Positions 42,554 through 52,295 of a stretch of DNA of 63,226 nucleotides are shown here, piece after piece. The stretch covers positions 1 to 63,226 of the forward strand of contig BAXV01000016.1 of NCBI GenBank assembly GCA_001310715.1. Reading direction: 5' to 3'. Source of the stretch: Pseudovibrio sp. JCM 19062 (GTDB lineage Bacteria > Pseudomonadota > Alphaproteobacteria > Rhizobiales > Stappiaceae). Made by a program: the position numbers and the translations under genes. The notes under the pieces are model-generated. The model had not been told where the DNA came from, did not search any database, and saw only the letters and a program-made list of their open reading frames with translations. Within the stretch, counting starts at the first letter, position 1; each line of letters begins with the position of its first letter.

Positions 42554-42578
42554 TTGATTTTCAGATCTTAACGCAGTG

Positions 42579-44304
42579 CTAGGCGAGCTCTTCTTCCAGA
42601 TTGCTGCGTGACAGGCCTTCCATGCTTGGCATTAGGGAGAGAAGTTCCTTGGTGTAGGCATGTTTAGGTGTGTCGAAGAGCGCTTCTGTCTCGGAAACCT
42701 CCAGAAGCTGGCCGTGACGCATGACGCCGATGCGGTTGCACATCTGCCGGATGACGGCAAGGTCATGGCTGATGAACAGCATGGTGAGGCCGAGTTCGTC
42801 CTGAAGGTCCTTCAGCAGATTGAGGATCTGGGCCTGAATGGACACATCCAGTGCGGAGGTTGGCTCGTCACAGACAAGGAAACGCGGGCGTGTTGCCAGT
42901 GCGCGGGCAATGGAAATACGCTGACGCTGGCCACCAGAGAACTCGTGGGGGAACTTGGCAGCAGCAGCAACGCCAAGGCCGACGTGCTCCAGAAGGTCAT
43001 CGACGATCTGGTTGACTTCGCTGTTGGTGCTGGCCAGTTTGTGGAACTTGATTGGTTCCGCCACGATGTCCCGCACACGCATGCGCGAGTTGAGGGAGGA
43101 GAACGGTCCTGAAAGATCATCTGCATCTGACGACGCATTGCCAGAACCTGCTTTTTGTCCTTCAGGCTGGTCAGTTCCTGCCCTGCGAAGTGGGCGGTGC
43201 CTCCTACTGGATGATAGAGACCAGTGATGACACGGGCCACGGTTGACTTACCGGAGCCGCTCTCTCCCACAAGACCAAAGGTTTCGCCTGCGTAGATGTC
43301 GAAGCCGACCTTATCCAGTGCGGTGAAGTACTGTCTGTTCCTGCGAATCCATGCATCCTTGGTCAGGAACTGCATGGTGATGTCCTTAACGGAGAGCAGT
43401 GGGCCGTCTACGGGCTTGTAGTCACGCGCCTTGCCGAGCCAGTGGGTGGAAATGTCGATCTGCTTGAACGGCTTTGCGGAGCCTTCAATGTAGTCCACTT
43501 GCGGGAAGCGGTGCACTTTCACGTCCGGACGCGGCACAGCGGCGATCAGGCTTTGGGTGTATGGGTGCTTTGGTGCGCCCAGAACCTGCTTGGACTCGCC
43601 GTATTCTACCAGATCGCCACGGTACATCACCGCAACGTGGTCTGTGAGGTCTGCGATCACGCCCATGTCGTGGGTGATGACGACCATGGCCACGTTCTTC
43701 TCGGTGCACAGGCGCTTCATCAGTTTCAGGATCTGGGCCTGAATGGACACGTCCAGCGCGGTTGTTGGCTCATCTGCGATGACAACTTCCGGGTTTGCGC
43801 AAAGGGCGAGGGCGATCACCACGCGCTGGCGCATACCGCCAGAAAACTGGTGCGGGTATTGCGAGATGCGTTCTGACGGGTTTGGAATGCCGACCTGATC
43901 CAGCAGATCAACCGCGTGTGCCCTTGCTTCTACCTTGGAAAGCGGCAGGTGCAGGCGGATGGTTTCTATGAGCTGGAACTCGATGGTCTGCAAAGGTCCA
44001 GAGAGGTCAGCGGGTCCTGAAAGATCATGCCGATGCGCTTGCCGCGCAGTTTACGCATGCTTTCGGGGTCGAGATTGTCGATGCGCTTGCCGTCCAGCTG
44101 GATTTCACCTTCGGCGATGCGGCCGGGGTGTTCCAGTAGGCCGATGGTGGCGTTGCCGACGGTGGACTTGCCCGCGCCGCTCTCGCCCACAACGCCGAGG
44201 ATTTTTCCGGCGTCTACGGAGAGAGTGACATTGCGGGATGCTACGAAGTTTTCTTTGCGGCTTGGGAACTCAACTGTGAGGCCGCGAATATCAAGGATGC
44301 TCAT
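42579..44304 (-). CDS. Peptide ABC transporter, fused double ATP-binding protein (two frameshifts)
   Basis: Two complete ATPase domains in one chain, like GsiA or a DppD-DppF fusion. Domain 1: Walker [15 protein letters not shown], signature [16 protein letters not shown], Walker [13 protein letters not shown]. Domain 2: [42 protein letters not shown]. The frame breaks near 44010, in the Q-loop of domain 1 ([10 protein letters not shown]), and near 43105, after MIFQD in domain 2, just where the same motif recurs. Restored length is about 575 residues. It begins 13 bases after the permease stop, so it is the last gene of the operon. Confidence 0.93.
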
Positions 44305-44316
44305 GGTCTCTTTTCC

Positions 44317-45279
44317 CTAGCGCAGTTTTGGGTTGAGTGCGTCGCGGAGCCAATCGCCCAGCAGGTTTACCGCCAGTACGAGGATCGCGAGCGCCAGACC
44401 TGGGAAGATCGCAATCCACCACTCGCCTGAGAACAGGAAGTCGTTGCCGATACGGATCAGTGTGCCCAGAGATGGCTGTGTTGATGGAACACCAACGCCG
44501 AGGAAGGAGAGGGTTGCTTCTGTGATGATGGCCAGAGCAAGGTTGATCGTTGCAATCACCAGCACCGGACCAAGCACGTTTGGCAGAACGTGACGGATCA
44601 TGATGATCCATGCGGGAATGCCGATGACACGGGCGGCCTGAACGTATTCCTTGTTCCGCTCCACCAGTGTTGAGCCACGAACTGTGCGTGCGTACTGCAC
44701 CCAGAAAGACAGGCCGATGGAGAAGGTCAGGATCCAGATTGCCCAGGTCTCGCGGTCGATGTTGCCGAAGATGCCGTTGGCGATGCCATCGATGAGCAAG
44801 GCGAGCAGGATCGCCGGGAAGGTGAGCTGTACCTCTGCAATACGCATGATGATTGCATCTGTGCGACCGCCTACGTAACCGGAGATCAGGCCCAGAGAGA
44901 TGCCGAGCACTGCTGCGAATGCCACGGACAGGAAGCCCACAGCGAGAGAGATGCGCATTCCGTACAGGATGCCGGAGAGCAGGTCGCGGCCCTGATCGTC
45001 GGTTCCCAGCAGGTAGCGCGGGTCAGACCATTCCATGCCGATTGGCGGGATACGTGCGTCCAGAATGCTGATCTGTGCCAGATCAAACGGATTGAACGGT
45101 GCAACGAGTGGCGCGAACAGCGCAGCCAGCATCAGTCCCAGTGTTGTGATTGCAGCCAGAACTGTAATCTTGGAGCTGAGGAAGCTGTGCAGCAGATCGC
45201 TGTCCAGGAAGCGGGCCAGCGCGGAGCGGGAGGCTGCTGAAACCTCGCTTCCGGAAACGGTTGGTGTGTTATCTGTCAT
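44317..45279 (-). CDS. Peptide ABC transporter permease (DppC/OppC type)
   Basis: Intact, 320 residues, six predicted helices. The N-terminal soluble stretch is followed by ITVLAAITTLGLMLAALFAP. YLLGTDDQGRDLLSGILYGM is the DppC-family signature. The cytoplasmic EAA loop reads YVQAARVIGIPAWIIMIRHV and the end is LGDWLRDALNPKLR, both typical. It pairs with the upstream DppB-like permease, 20 bases away. Confidence 0.94.
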   Translation of the reverse strand: MTDNTPTVSGSEVSAASRSALARFLDSDLLHSFLSSKITVLAAITTLGLMLAALFAPLVAPFNPFDLAQISILDARIPPIGMEWSDPRYLLGTDDQGRDLLSGILYGMRISLAVGFLSVAFAAVLGISLGLISGYVGGRTDAIIMRIAEVQLTFPAILLALLIDGIANGIFGNIDRETWAIWILTFSIGLSFWVQYARTVRGSTLVERNKEYVQAARVIGIPAWIIMIRHVLPNVLGPVLVIATINLALAIITEATLSFLGVGVPSTQPSLGTLIRIGNDFLFSGEWWIAIFPGLALAILVLAVNLLGDWLRDALNPKLR

Positions 45280-45299
45280 GATTGTTGTCCTACCGTTTC

Positions 45300-46280
45300 T
45301 TATGCGCGGCCGCGTTCGGTGCGCAGGCGTGGATCAATCACAACGTAGAGAAGGTCTACGATGAGGTTGATAACAACGAAGATGAATGCGGTGAGCAGCA
45401 GGTATGCTGCCATGATTGGAATATCCACGTTCTGAACGGCTTGCAGGAAGAGGATACCCATACCCGGCCACTGGAATACGGTCTCGGTGATGATCGCGAA
45501 GGCGATGATGGAGCCGAGCTGCAGGCCGGTGATGGTGATCACAGGCACCATCGTGTTTTTGAGTGCGTGGACATAGTAGACGGACCGGTTCGGCAGACCG
45601 CGGGCGCGGGCGAACTTGATGTGGTCGGTGCGCATAACTTCCAGCATCTCAGCGCGGATCAGGCGCATGATGAGGGTCATCTGATACAGGCCAAGCGTGA
45701 TGGCTGGCAGGATAATGGCCTTTAGACCGCTTATGGTCAGGAAACCGGTACTCCAGAACGAGCCGATCTGGACGACCTCACCCCGACCGAAACTTGGTAG
45801 CCACTGTAATGTGACCGAGAAGAAGAAGATAAACAGGATGCCGATAAAGAATGTTGGCAGAGAGATACCTACGAGAGATACCGAGAGGAACAGCTTAGAG
45901 AGCCATGAATCGCGGTTCAGGCCAGTGTAAACGCCCATTGGAATGCCGAGCAGCAGGGCAAAAATGGCTGATGCAAAGGACAATTCCAGAGTTGCAGGCA
46001 GACGGCGACCAATCAGGTCTGCGACAGGCTGCTTGAACTGGTAGGAGTTGCCGAAGTCGAACTGGACTGCACCCAGGACATATCGGAAAAACTGAGTAAG
46101 AACAGGGTCATTCAGGCCAAGACGCTGGCGCAGGGCCTCGCGCTGTTCCGGGGTGGTCTCAACACCCACCATCTGGTTTACGGGGTCTCCAACAAAGCGG
46201 AAGAGCAGGAAGGAGATGAGGGCTACGACAAACATGACCACAAGAGCCATGGCGATACGCCGGGAAATAAAGCCAAACAT
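45300..46280 (-). CDS. Peptide ABC transporter permease (DppB/OppB type)
   Basis: Intact, 326 residues. It opens MFGFISRRIAMALVVMFVVA and has the DppB hallmark LGLNDPVLTQFFRYVLGAVQ with FDFGNSYQFKQPV. The EAA loop is KFARARGLPNRSVYYVHALK and the end is LLYVVIDPRLR. It follows the substrate-binding protein after an intergenic hairpin. Together the four genes form a complete importer for short peptides or a similar solute. Confidence 0.94.
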   Translation of the reverse strand: MFGFISRRIAMALVVMFVVALISFLLFRFVGDPVNQMVGVETTPEQREALRQRLGLNDPVLTQFFRYVLGAVQFDFGNSYQFKQPVADLIGRRLPATLELSFASAIFALLLGIPMGVYTGLNRDSWLSKLFLSVSLVGISLPTFFIGILFIFFFSVTLQWLPSFGRGEVVQIGSFWSTGFLTISGLKAIILPAITLGLYQMTLIMRLIRAEMLEVMRTDHIKFARARGLPNRSVYYVHALKNTMVPVITITGLQLGSIIAFAIITETVFQWPGMGILFLQAVQNVDIPIMAAYLLLTAFIFVVINLIVDLLYVVIDPRLRTERGRA

Positions 46281-46309
46281 GTTTTTCTAATTGTTCCTGA
46301 GTAAAGGAA

Positions 46310-46332
46310 GCCCGGCACCACTGATGCCGGGC
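46310..46332 (-). promoter_or_regulatory. Stem-loop inside the ABC operon, after the binding-protein gene
   Basis: An 8-base perfect stem GCCCGGCA / TGCCGGGC with a seven-base loop lies in the 74-base gap between the binding-protein and permease genes. It lacks a T-run. Such hairpins often stabilise the binding-protein mRNA or cause partial termination, so that this protein outnumbers the membrane subunits. Confidence 0.6.
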
Positions 46333-46354
46333 TCTTCTCTATGTGTTTGCAGGC

Positions 46355-47933
46355 TTATTTGAAGTTCACGTATTTCAGGAGGAACTTGTTGTCTGCGCGC
46401 TGTGTCACTGTAACCTTGTCAGATACACCCCAAGCCAGAGCTTGCTGGTGCAGAGGGATGTGCGACACTTCGTTGTTAATGATGGTGTAGGCCTCGGAGA
46501 TCAGAGCGTTGCGCTTCTCTTCGTCGTTCTCAGAGAGAACCAGCTTGGTCAGCTCATCAACCTTCGGGTTACAATAGCCACCCAGATTGAATGGGCTTGC
46601 TGTACCTTTGTCATCACGGCAGTTGTTCAGGTTTTTGAGAATGTTGTAGCTATCAAAAGAACCTGGGGTCCAACCGAGCATGTAGAAGGAAGTATCAAAA
46701 CCACCAGAGGCGAGAACCTTAGCGAAGTATTTTGCTTTAGGCTGTGCGTTCAGGTTGATCTTGATGCCAACGCGAGCGAGGAATGCCGCAGTTGCCTGAC
46801 AGATTGCTTCGTCGTTCACGTAGCGGTCATTCGGGCAGTCCATGGATACTTCAAAGCCGTCTGCATAACCTGCTTCTGCAAGGAGTGCTTTTGCTGCTTC
46901 CGGATCGTAGGGGTAACGAGAGAAGTCACCGGAGTTTGCAAAGAGGAATGGCGAGATCAGCAGCTGATGGCTCGGACAGACCACGCATGATTTTTGCTTT
47001 GATCGCATCAACGTCAATTGCCTGATAGAACGCCTTACGAACGCGCACGTCCTTAAACGGGTTCTTGCCTTTGATGTTGGAGTAGGTCAGCTCATCGCGG
47101 CGCTGGTCGAAACCAAGGAAGATCGTGCGCAGCTCTGGTCCTGTCAGAGCAGAGGTGCCCGCATTGTTGTCTACGCGCTTGATGTCCTGAACCGGGATCG
47201 GATAAGCCATGTCCAGCTCACCGGAAAGCAATGCTGCAACGCGGGTTGCATCAGATCCGATTGGCGTGAACTCAGCGCCCGTCAGGTTGTGTTGCTTCTC
47301 GTCCCACCAGTTGTCATTCACGGTGTAGGTCGTTTTCACGCCTGGCTCATGGGAAGCGATCTTGAATGGACCGGTACCATTTGCATGCAGAGATGCATAG
47401 TTTGGATTGGTGTCAGAAGCGGAGGTGACTTTCACCGCATCGTTTGCTTCTGTCCATTCCTTGTCCATGATGGGCCAGTTTTCCCACTCGGAATGCAGAA
47501 TTGGATTGACCCCTGGCAGAATGAAGTCGACGGTATAATCATCAACCTTTTCGACCTTTACGTCTGCTGCGAGAACCTGTGTAAGGTCAGAGCCCTCTGC
47601 ACGCACGCGGTCTGCGGAAAAGATCACGTCGTCTGCGTTGAAGTCGTTACCGTTGTGGAACTTGACACCCTTGCGCAGGTGGAAGCGCCAGCGGGTGGGT
47701 TCGATAACTTCCCAGCTGGTTGCCAATGCTGGCTCAGTCTTCAGGTCTGCCGAGCGGCGGACGAGAGTTTCATAGACATTGCCATGCATGCTGAGCGAGA
47801 AAGTTTCATTCAGGCTGTATGGATCCAGCTGGTTGTAAGTTCCCTGAAACGCGAACTTAAGTGTCTCTGCATTTGCTTGAGTTCCAGCAGCAAGCACCAT
47901 AGCCAATGCAGCGGATGCAATCTTTAAACGCAT
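46355..47933 (-). CDS. Periplasmic peptide-binding protein (SBP family 5; frameshift near 46970)
   Basis: Substrate-binding subunit of the importer. Signal peptide MRLKIASAALAMVLAAGTQA, cleaved after ANA. The mature protein has the family-5 pattern: FAFQGTYNQLDPYSLNETFS, TRWRFHLRKGVKFHNGNDFN and NGTGPFKIASHEPGV. VRVRKAFYQAIDVDAI-type text (FKDVRVRKAFYQAIDVDAIK) precedes a one-base shift near 46970. It resumes LISPFLFANSGDFSRYPYDP and ends LLKYVNFK. Restored length is about 526 residues. It is the first gene of the operon; the promoter should lie in 47934-48230. Confidence 0.93.
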
Positions 47934-48233
47934 TCTCTTTTAACTCCCCTAATCCCTTAATGCAGAAAAAAATGCTTCTGCGGGGCCCTCTGATTTCGCC
48001 AACACCTTTTCAATTGGATTCTGGCGTCCCAGTGATATTAGCGATATGAATGAATGCGTCTAGGGGGCATTGAGTAGTTGAAACGCGGAATTACTGTGAG
48101 TGCCGCGCAATTTCATAGCTTATTCAGAGGTTAAGTCATGTATTGCTGGCGCATTGATGTGTTTCAATTGAAAGGCACTCTAGCGTTAGGTGAGTAAAAT
48201 TCATCTCATCACTAAAAATGAAGAGTTCTGTTC

Positions 48234-48596
48234 TTGTTGGTTATGTATGGTATTCGCAATTGCGATACGGTTCGCAAGGCGCGTAAGCTTTTGGATGAAA
48301 GTCAGGCGACTTACACTTTTCACGATTACAAGAAAGAGGGTGCTGACGAGCAGGCTCTGAAGGATGCCTGTGCGCGGTTCGGCTGGGAAGCTGTTTTGAA
48401 CAAACGCGGGACCACCTGGCGCAAGCTGGATGAAGAAACCAAGGCGGGTGTGACGGATCGGGACAGCGCTATCTCATTGATGATGCAGGAAACTTCACTC
48501 ATTAAACGACCGCTTGTGACCGGCGGTAAGCAATTGTTGCTTGGGTTTGACGCGGGTTTGTGGGGGGAGCTGTTGGAAAAAGGCGAGCTTTCGTGA
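48234..48596 (+). CDS. ArsC/Spx-family thioredoxin-fold protein (YffB type)
   Basis: About 118 residues, one domain. MYGIRNCDTVRKARKLLDES carries the single N-terminal active-site-like Cys of YffB/ArsC-type proteins. FHDYKKEG and LIKRPLVTGGKQLLLGF (the conserved Arg-Pro-Leu block) complete the fold. It is often named arsenate reductase, but YffB members act with glutathione on unknown substrates. The start is uncertain: TTG 48234, TTG 48237 or ATG 48243 all fit; an ATG at 48218 is out of frame. Confidence 0.85.
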   Translation: MLVMYGIRNCDTVRKARKLLDESQATYTFHDYKKEGADEQALKDACARFGWEAVLNKRGTTWRKLDEETKAGVTDRDSAISLMMQETSLIKRPLVTGGKQLLLGFDAGLWGELLEKGELS

Positions 48597-49154
48597 CAGT
48601 TGACCTGTCATAGTTCCCAGTTGCTGGACGGGAAACTTCAAGGGTTGGAACACCTTGGAGTTTCGCCGTCCTGCCTATGGTACGAGGCGCTGGCAGCCGG
48701 GAATTCTAAGGGGAAGCTGCCAGCCTGAGATATTTTATTCGACGAAGTTTTCTCGAAGCTGACTGCCGTACTTAGAAAGTCTCTATTAGACGTCTTTTAG
48801 GGTTGAGGCTCCAGCTGTGTTTATGGGGCCACCCACCGGCACAGGGCACCGCGTTGAGGCCCAGCGATGGTCCCTTCGATTTTAGGGTGAACTGGCTGCT
48901 TGGCTGAAAATTTCTAGTGTATTATTGTTGGGTCAGTATCGAAGGTAATGCCAGCTATATTTCCATGTGCATGAGTGTTGGAAACTAGAGACTTTGAGTA
49001 TTTGCCGACGAAAAATTCGTGGAACCCGCTTGGGAGCCACTTCGAGTGAGTATTAAATAAGTGGTTCAGCTTCCGCTGCGGCTTCCATAAGTTGTAGGCG
49101 GCTTGGTGCCTGAGATGTGTCTGAAGGATACATCTCTTCGTGTGTGTTTTCAGA
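48597..49154. other. Gene-free region with strong inverted repeats
   Basis: Nothing convincingly codes here. GCTGGCAGC (48689-48697) and GCTGCCAGC (48716-48724) are perfect 9-base inverted arms; CAAGG/CCTTG and TTCCC/GGGAA pairs lie before them. A GC-rich segment around 48820-48880 contrasts with the AT-rich flank after 48900. This is consistent with a structured RNA, which I cannot name. The minus-strand frame 48914-49183 overlaps the end of the creatininase gene and has no family likeness. Confidence 0.45.
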
Positions 49155-49958
49155 TCAGGTCTTGTCCAGCGCAGAGACATCAAATCGCTGTACGTCCCTC
49201 AGCAGTTTGATGAATTCCTGAGAGGCGTGGGTGAGCGAGGCCTGACCCTTTTCTGCTGTTGCGAGAGCCGCGTTGCCAAGTGCGCCGGTTTTATTCAGAT
49301 CTTCGCTCATCCAGCCGTACTGATGGCGGCCATGGGCGCGCAGATGTGCGTCGTTTTTGAGATGTTCAGTCTGTGTGGAGGTGAAATCCGCTGCTTTATC
49401 CATGTGCACAAGGTCCGGACGAAGGGCCAGCATGATGGAGGTTTCGATATCTCCGCCGTGAATGCCATAGCTGAACTCATCCTCAGAATAGATACCCTGC
49501 GGTTGGCCGAAGCGAAGCCAGCTGGATTCGACCGCAAGCATGTTGTGCTTGTAGCGCAGCTCACGGGTGATGATATCCATCAGTGGGGAGTTTCCGCCGT
49601 GGGAGTTGGCGAGCACCAATTTGCGGATTCCTGCACGGGCGACGCACTCTCCGATTTCTACCCAAGCTTTGATAGCGGTTTCCCAGCTCAGGCTCAGCGT
49701 GCCGGGAAACGAGAGGTGCTCGTCTGATTTGCCGACGGCTTGCACTGGCAAGAACGTGACTGGCAGATCATCTGGCAATAGCTCAATGGTGCGGGAGATC
49801 TGACCTTCTGCGATGCAGGCATCGGTTGAGAGCGGAAGGTGAGGGCCATGCTGCTCGATTGCCGCAATTGGCAGCACCGCGATCCACTCGCTGGTGTCGT
49901 TCCCAGAGAAGTCGGTAGTGGTCATCTCGTGCCAATAGGGGCGGGGCAAGGCGCTCAT
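49155..49958 (-). CDS. Creatininase-family amidohydrolase
   Basis: A metal-dependent amidase of the creatininase fold, 267 residues. Metal and active-site motifs are complete: PIAAIEQHGPHLPLSTDACI, LVLANSHGGNSPLMDIITRE and GIHGGDIETSIMLAL. The start is set at ATG 49958 (MSALPRPYWHEMTTTDFSGN), where homology would begin. The open frame extends to 50066 with a Pro/His-rich stretch that looks non-coding. True creatininase cannot be claimed; family members also act on formamides in riboflavin and F420 chemistry and in mycofactocin clusters, none of which is seen here. Divergent from the next gene. Confidence 0.87.
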   Translation of the reverse strand: MSALPRPYWHEMTTTDFSGNDTSEWIAVLPIAAIEQHGPHLPLSTDACIAEGQISRTIELLPDDLPVTFLPVQAVGKSDEHLSFPGTLSLSWETAIKAWVEIGECVARAGIRKLVLANSHGGNSPLMDIITRELRYKHNMLAVESSWLRFGQPQGIYSEDEFSYGIHGGDIETSIMLALRPDLVHMDKAADFTSTQTEHLKNDAHLRAHGRHQYGWMSEDLNKTGALGNAALATAEKGQASLTHASQEFIKLLRDVQRFDVSALDKT

Positions 49959-50165
49959 GTTGTGATCCGGTGCTTGTTGTCTTGCGTGCAGAGTAGCGCG
50001 TTTGGGAGCAGGCGTCATCGGTGGAGGTGGGTGATGCTCTGGTTTTTCAGAGGTTGAGGGTAGCAAAGTGTTTAGTTTGTTGGTTGCTCAGCGGTCCTGA
50101 TGGCTCACGGAAGCTTGGTTCCTACGTCTTTCTTGTTGGCGAATAACAAGAAGGAGAAGCCGATT

Positions 50166-51100
50166 ATGTTTTCCAAGAAAACACGTAAAGGATTTGTTGG
50201 CGGCGTTGCTTTGGCATTGGCTGGGGTGATGGCTGGTGAGGCTGTGGCTGCAGATGCGGCACTGGCATCAGGCAAAAATCGCGCGATCTTGATTGACCAG
50301 CGGATTTGTCAGAATGTGAATGTAACGATTGCCATCGAATGGGCGCGGAAGAACAATTATGGGTCAGATATTTTCTATATGACGCTTGAAGGTGCAGCAT
50401 TTGGGGTGAATACTCAGAAGTATCTGCATGACTACAAAGACTTTATGGTCTTATCCCACGGCAGCCCAACTACAATTGGTGGTATTTCGAATGAGACCTT
50501 TGCTGAGCACTTTTATATGACACAGGACGAAGCTCCAGACAGCGTGTTCTTTAAGTCTTGTAGTTCTGCTGTTGCTCCTGCCGGAAAGCCAAGCTTGCTT
50601 CGTTACATGCAAACGCAGTTTGAGAATAGCGATGGCTGGACTGAAGGAAGCAAAGGTATTGGTGTGCTTTCTGGTGCTCCAGGTGGTTGCCAGTTGGTGA
50701 CTGATACTGTGATGAAATATGCCGGTGCTGAGGTGCGCACGGGTGCGGTTGCAAAAACTCAACTGGACTTGGATGCGATTGTTGACCCAGTGGTCCGCAA
50801 TGCATTCAAGACAGTCGCGGATGCGACGATCTTTGGGAATGTGACCAACAAGTGGAAAGCTACAGGCACTTATACGGTGGTAAGGACTATAAGACTACCT
50901 GCGAGGGGCTTGTTGCAGATGTGAAGAATAAACGAACTGAACTGATGGATTTTATCGAAGATGCCATTGTAACATTTGGGCCGGAAGATGTGGTTCCTGC
51001 GAACAATGTAGCGAACATGCTCACAAGCTACTCTTATGACAAGGGTGGCGTTGCGAATGTAAATTGTGGTCGAACAGCAGATTGTCCTTCCAACGAATAA
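50166..51100 (+). CDS. Secreted protein with caspase-like His/Cys dyad pattern (frameshift near 50882)
   Basis: Start ATG 50166 with AAGGAGAAG upstream. A signal peptide (MFSKKTRKGFVGGVALALAG, cleaved near AVA-AD at residue 28) predicts export. The mature protein begins with a strand, RAILID, then a helix and strand. Next come the hydrophobic strand FMVLSHG with His98 and the hydrophobic strand SVFFKSC with Cys132. This order (first strand, then hydrophobic-SHG, then hydrophobic-C) is the signature of clan CD peptidases such as caspases and RTX-toxin CPD domains. A one-base shift near 50882 is followed by YKTTCEGLVADVKNKRTELM and an end with more Cys. About 311 residues. I do not recognise a named family; proteolytic activity is inference. 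Confidence 0.7.
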
Positions 51101-51220
51101 CAGCGTTTTTTTGATAAGGGCTTGTGTGCTGGCTTGCTCAGTACGCAAGCTTGAGGCACTGGTTCGATCTGTGGGGATGTAATATACATCCTTCTCGGAT
51201 TTAATAGGAAGAGCAAGTAT

Positions 51221-51988
51221 ATGGCTAAGACCTCCCCCCTCCTGTCCCTGAAGGACGTTTCCAAGACCTTTGAGAATGGCACCACTGCTGTTGATGGGTT
51301 TGATCTGGATGTGCAGGCGGGGGAGTTTTTGAGCATTCTTGGGCCGTCAGGGTGTGGCAAGTCCACTATTCTGCGGCTCATTTCTGGTTTGGAGGAGCCA
51401 AGCGCTGGCCGGATCATTCGGTCCGGGCAGGATGAGGTTGGGTTTGTGTTTCAAGAGCCTACGCTGCTGCCGTGGGCTACTGTCTCTGACAATGTCTACT
51501 GGCCGCTGAAGGTGAAGGGTGTTTCCAGACGGGATGCGAAGGATCGCGTGGAGGAAGCGCTGGAGATGGTCAGGTTGTCCGGTTTTGCGGAGCACATGCC
51601 ATCCGAGCTTTCTGGTGGGATGAAAATGCGGGTTTCCATTGCGCGGGCGCTGGTATCCAGACCGAAGCTGCTGCTGATGGACGAGCCGTTTGCGGCGCTG
51701 GACGAGATTACCCGCAACAAGCTGAATGATGATCTGCTTGAGCTGAAGTCCACCCATGACTGGACCATCCTTTTTGTCACGCACTCAGTCTATGAGAGTG
51801 TGTTTTTGTCGTCGCGCATTGTGGTGATGGCGGCGGGACCGGGGCGGATTACCCATGATATGAGGCTGGATGCTTCTTATCCGCGGTCTTTGAATTACCG
51901 CATGGAAGCGCAGTATGCCGCTTATTGTCGTGAGGCGGTGGAGGCGTTGGAGCAGGCAATGGGGCACCGAACGGCACTCACCAGATAG
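51221..51988 (+). CDS. ABC transporter ATP-binding protein, nitrate/sulfonate/taurine type (orphan)
   Basis: 255 residues, intact. Walker A is LGPSGCGKSTILRLISGLE, Q-loop VFQEPTLLPWATV, signature LSGGMKMRVSIARAL, Walker B LLLMDEPFAALDEITR, H-loop FVTHSVYESVFLSSRI. This is the SsuB/TauB/NrtD subfamily. The expected permease and binding protein are not adjacent: a caspase-like gene lies before it and a MarR gene after it. It either partners with components elsewhere or is a remnant of an operon. Confidence 0.9.
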   Translation: MAKTSPLLSLKDVSKTFENGTTAVDGFDLDVQAGEFLSILGPSGCGKSTILRLISGLEEPSAGRIIRSGQDEVGFVFQEPTLLPWATVSDNVYWPLKVKGVSRRDAKDRVEEALEMVRLSGFAEHMPSELSGGMKMRVSIARALVSRPKLLLMDEPFAALDEITRNKLNDDLLELKSTHDWTILFVTHSVYESVFLSSRIVVMAAGPGRITHDMRLDASYPRSLNYRMEAQYAAYCREAVEALEQAMGHRTALTR

Positions 51989-52210
51989 TGTTGTGTCTCG
52001 TTCATTATTGCTTTTCCGCTTGCTTAGGCGCTGGTGGGGCTTTCAATGCTTATGCGTTTTAAAAAAATCTGGTTAGGCCGCTAAATAATCGGCGAACTGT
52101 CATCTGACTTTTATATTCGGGGTCTACCACTGCTCTGCATGAGAGTAGGTGGCGTTCATATATACTCACTCAGCAAGACCTAAGTTCATATTTTCGCTGG
52201 TTTTCTTTTG

Positions 52211-52245
52211 GAAGACCGCGGCCACTTTTTACGAATACGCTTCAG
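52211..52245. repeat. Partial copy of the intergenic repeat found at 59485-59520
   Basis: CCGcggCCACTTTTTacGAATACGCT aligns with the 3' half of the element between the lysR and leucine dehydrogenase genes, with changes only at the lower-case bases and near the ends. It lies just upstream of the MarR gene. Confidence 0.6.
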
Positions 52246-52295
52246 CATTTTCGGGCGTTTATATTGATTGCAATAGCAGCGAGTTTTGCCAGACT

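Noticed and set aside
48234..48596. An arsenic resistance locus
   Set aside because: The ArsC-like protein is of the YffB type and no arsR, arsB or acr3 gene is adjacent.
48914..49183. An 89-residue minus-strand frame overlapping the creatininase stop
   Set aside because: It overlaps the end of a well-supported gene on the same strand, lacks recognisable motifs and lies in AT-rich gene-free DNA.
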